Below, in pieces: positions 62,743 to 64,000 of a DNA stretch of 64,000 bases (the first letter of the stretch is position 1; every line of letters starts with the position of its first letter). Source of the stretch: Bacteroidales bacterium. Lineage in GTDB: Bacteria; Bacteroidota; Bacteroidia; Bacteroidales; VadinHA17. The notes under the pieces are model-generated. The model was not told where the DNA came from. It ran no database searches and was given only the letters and a program-made list of their open reading frames with translations. The position numbers and the translations under genes are program-made. The stretch is from NCBI GenBank assembly GCA_016715075.1, contig JADKBK010000005.1:226857-290856 (forward strand), read 5' to 3'.

Positions 62743-64000
62743 ATGAAAGGGAGAAAACTTCTTCAGTTATTTTTAGTTATTGTTTTAAGTCCATGGATAT
62801 CTGCCTTTTCGCAGGATTTGCCTGTTATGAATGGAACTTCCAATCCGGTACTTGATTCACTGAGAAGTAAGGGTGTGATCTTCGGGGAGACTCAGGAAAA
62901 GCCTGAAATTGTTCTTACTGTGAGTCAGGCACTGAAATATTTACAGCAGAGGCATCAGTCTCAGTACTGGAATAATTCAACTGATCCTTTCAGACAGGCA
63001 ATGGGGCAGTTGATATTCAACGCTTCAAATCCTCCTGTTGATTCAACAATCTCAATTCTGAAGCGCTTCCCTTACGATTCGCTGAATATTCCCTGGGACA
63101 AATTTTATATCTGGGAACCGATGAGGGTAAAGATTCCTTTCAGTACTCTGCAGCGGATTTCTTCACCTGAACAGACTGCCATAAAACAGGATACTACATT
63201 TGGGGAGGTCATTTCTGATTCACTTAAAATTGAATATGACAGGGCTCCGGCCACTGAATATGCCTATAAAACCGTTACTCTTCAGAAAGATACAACAATT
63301 ATGGTTGTTATAGATACTCTTCATGAAGTTACATCTTCTCATTCCGGATTTCCTTTCCGCTACCTTAATTATCCTTATCAATCAGATTCTATAAAGGTTG
63401 CAGTAGGCGCATTGCTGAAGTATGTTGAAGAACGGGATTCATCAATAGTCTTTTTTACAGGGATTAATAACCAGGTTACACCGGTATGGCTGAATTCAAA
63501 ATCTGAAAAGTATTCACGCTACTGGCTAAGGAATGACATGAACGACTCTGTCACAGTCTGGATAGGCAATCCATCGAGAGATACCTTTGGCCTGTACCTC
63601 GAAAAGGAAGTTACCTTCAGGAGACCTCCCAAACAGGGAAATTATTCAGATGCAAGGATAAATGTTAAGGAAATTGATAAGTCCAAACTGCTGGAAGTCC
63701 AGAAGGTTTATATTAAACCACACTATTGGAAAGACAGACTGGAAGCCAATTTTATTATGAGTCAGTCTGCCCTTTCCAATTGGGTAAGGGGAGGGAGAAT
63801 AGTTTTTCAACATCAATGGATATTACTGAATATCTAACAAGTAAGAATAAGGCATTAAACCTTTCATCGAATAATTTTTTCAGGATCAAGCTGGGGTTTC
63901 TTACATCGGGCAGTGATGTTAGAAAAAACCTCGACCTCATAGAGACGAACTCAAAACTTAATCACAAGGCATTCGGAAAATTTGACTTCAGCGGAATATT
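62743..64000 (+). CDS. DUF3078-like secreted/outer-membrane protein (frameshift, 3' partial)
   Basis: The start at 62743 has AAAGGAAAG upstream and a signal peptide (residues about 5-24, ending AFSQ). An N-terminal part of about 300 residues of unknown fold is followed by YWKDRLEANFIMSQSALSNWVRGG, which resembles the SNWAAGGENS-type start of DUF3078 proteins. A G is missing near 63794. Adding it gives GGENSFSTSMDITEYL, and the frame stays open to the window end; as read, it stops at 63837. The function is unknown; the family is thought to form outer-membrane barrels. Confidence 0.65.

Overview
The window comes from an anaerobic member of the Bacteroidota, probably an uncultured Bacteroidales-type fermenter. 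The basis is the gene content: paired sulfatases and fucosidases, LytS/LytTR signalling, a GH9-deacetylase fusion, a patatin-BamA protein, a DUF3078-type protein and the yicC-gmk-nadD order. Sites resembling the Bacteroidota TAnnTTTG promoter box support this. No rRNA, tRNA or CRISPR array is visible.

Layout. (1) 1-9 kb is a glycan region: glycerate kinase fragment, sulfatase, then a leftward fucose block (GH95, URO-D-family protein, GH29, FucP). (2) 9-15 kb holds a lipoprotein, a Spy/CpxP-like protein, a CotH-like protein and a LytS/LytTR pair. (3) 15-20 kb is a leftward sulfatase plus a very large GH106-like hydrolase. (4) 20-31 kb is mixed housekeeping and transport: GntP, a beta-CASP nuclease, YebC, a YgjP peptidase, GH9-CE4, a phosphoesterase, NUDIX and patatin-BamA. 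(5) 31-50 kb is an [FeFe]-hydrogenase island. (6) 50-58.5 kb is an amino-acid / 2-oxoacid fermentation operon. (7) 58-62 kb is nadD-gmk-yicC plus a tryptophanase. (8) The window ends in a DUF3078-type protein.

The hydrogenase island is the most interesting part. A HydCBA-type complex lies next to two sensory [FeFe]-hydrogenase-like proteins. One is PAS-linked and sits beside a PP2C phosphatase and a small 2Fe-2S protein; the other is fused to a histidine kinase. Two response-regulator proteins, Rex, RibF, HydG, HydE and a duplicated TM1266-type regulator complete the set. Two near-identical Rex-like palindromes sit upstream of hydC and upstream of the regulator-rex unit, which suggests one NADH-controlled regulon. 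The HydA-like subunit keeps the H-cluster cysteines but lacks several residues normally needed for H2 catalysis.

The 50-58 kb genes make a plausible energy route: amino acid to 2-oxoacid (aminotransferase), to acyl-CoA plus reduced ferredoxin (2-oxoacid:ferredoxin oxidoreductase), to acid plus ATP (ADP-forming CoA ligase). The two beta-eliminating lyases fit aromatic amino-acid breakdown. Reduced ferredoxin would feed the HydABC-type complex.

Nine single-base frameshifts and one in-frame amber codon break genes at both ends of the window. None was seen between about 19 and 53 kb. They may be assembly errors or real decay. Intergenic spaces carry several repeat families: composite hairpin blocks, 7-8 bp tandem arrays, long imperfect palindromes and a MITE-like element.
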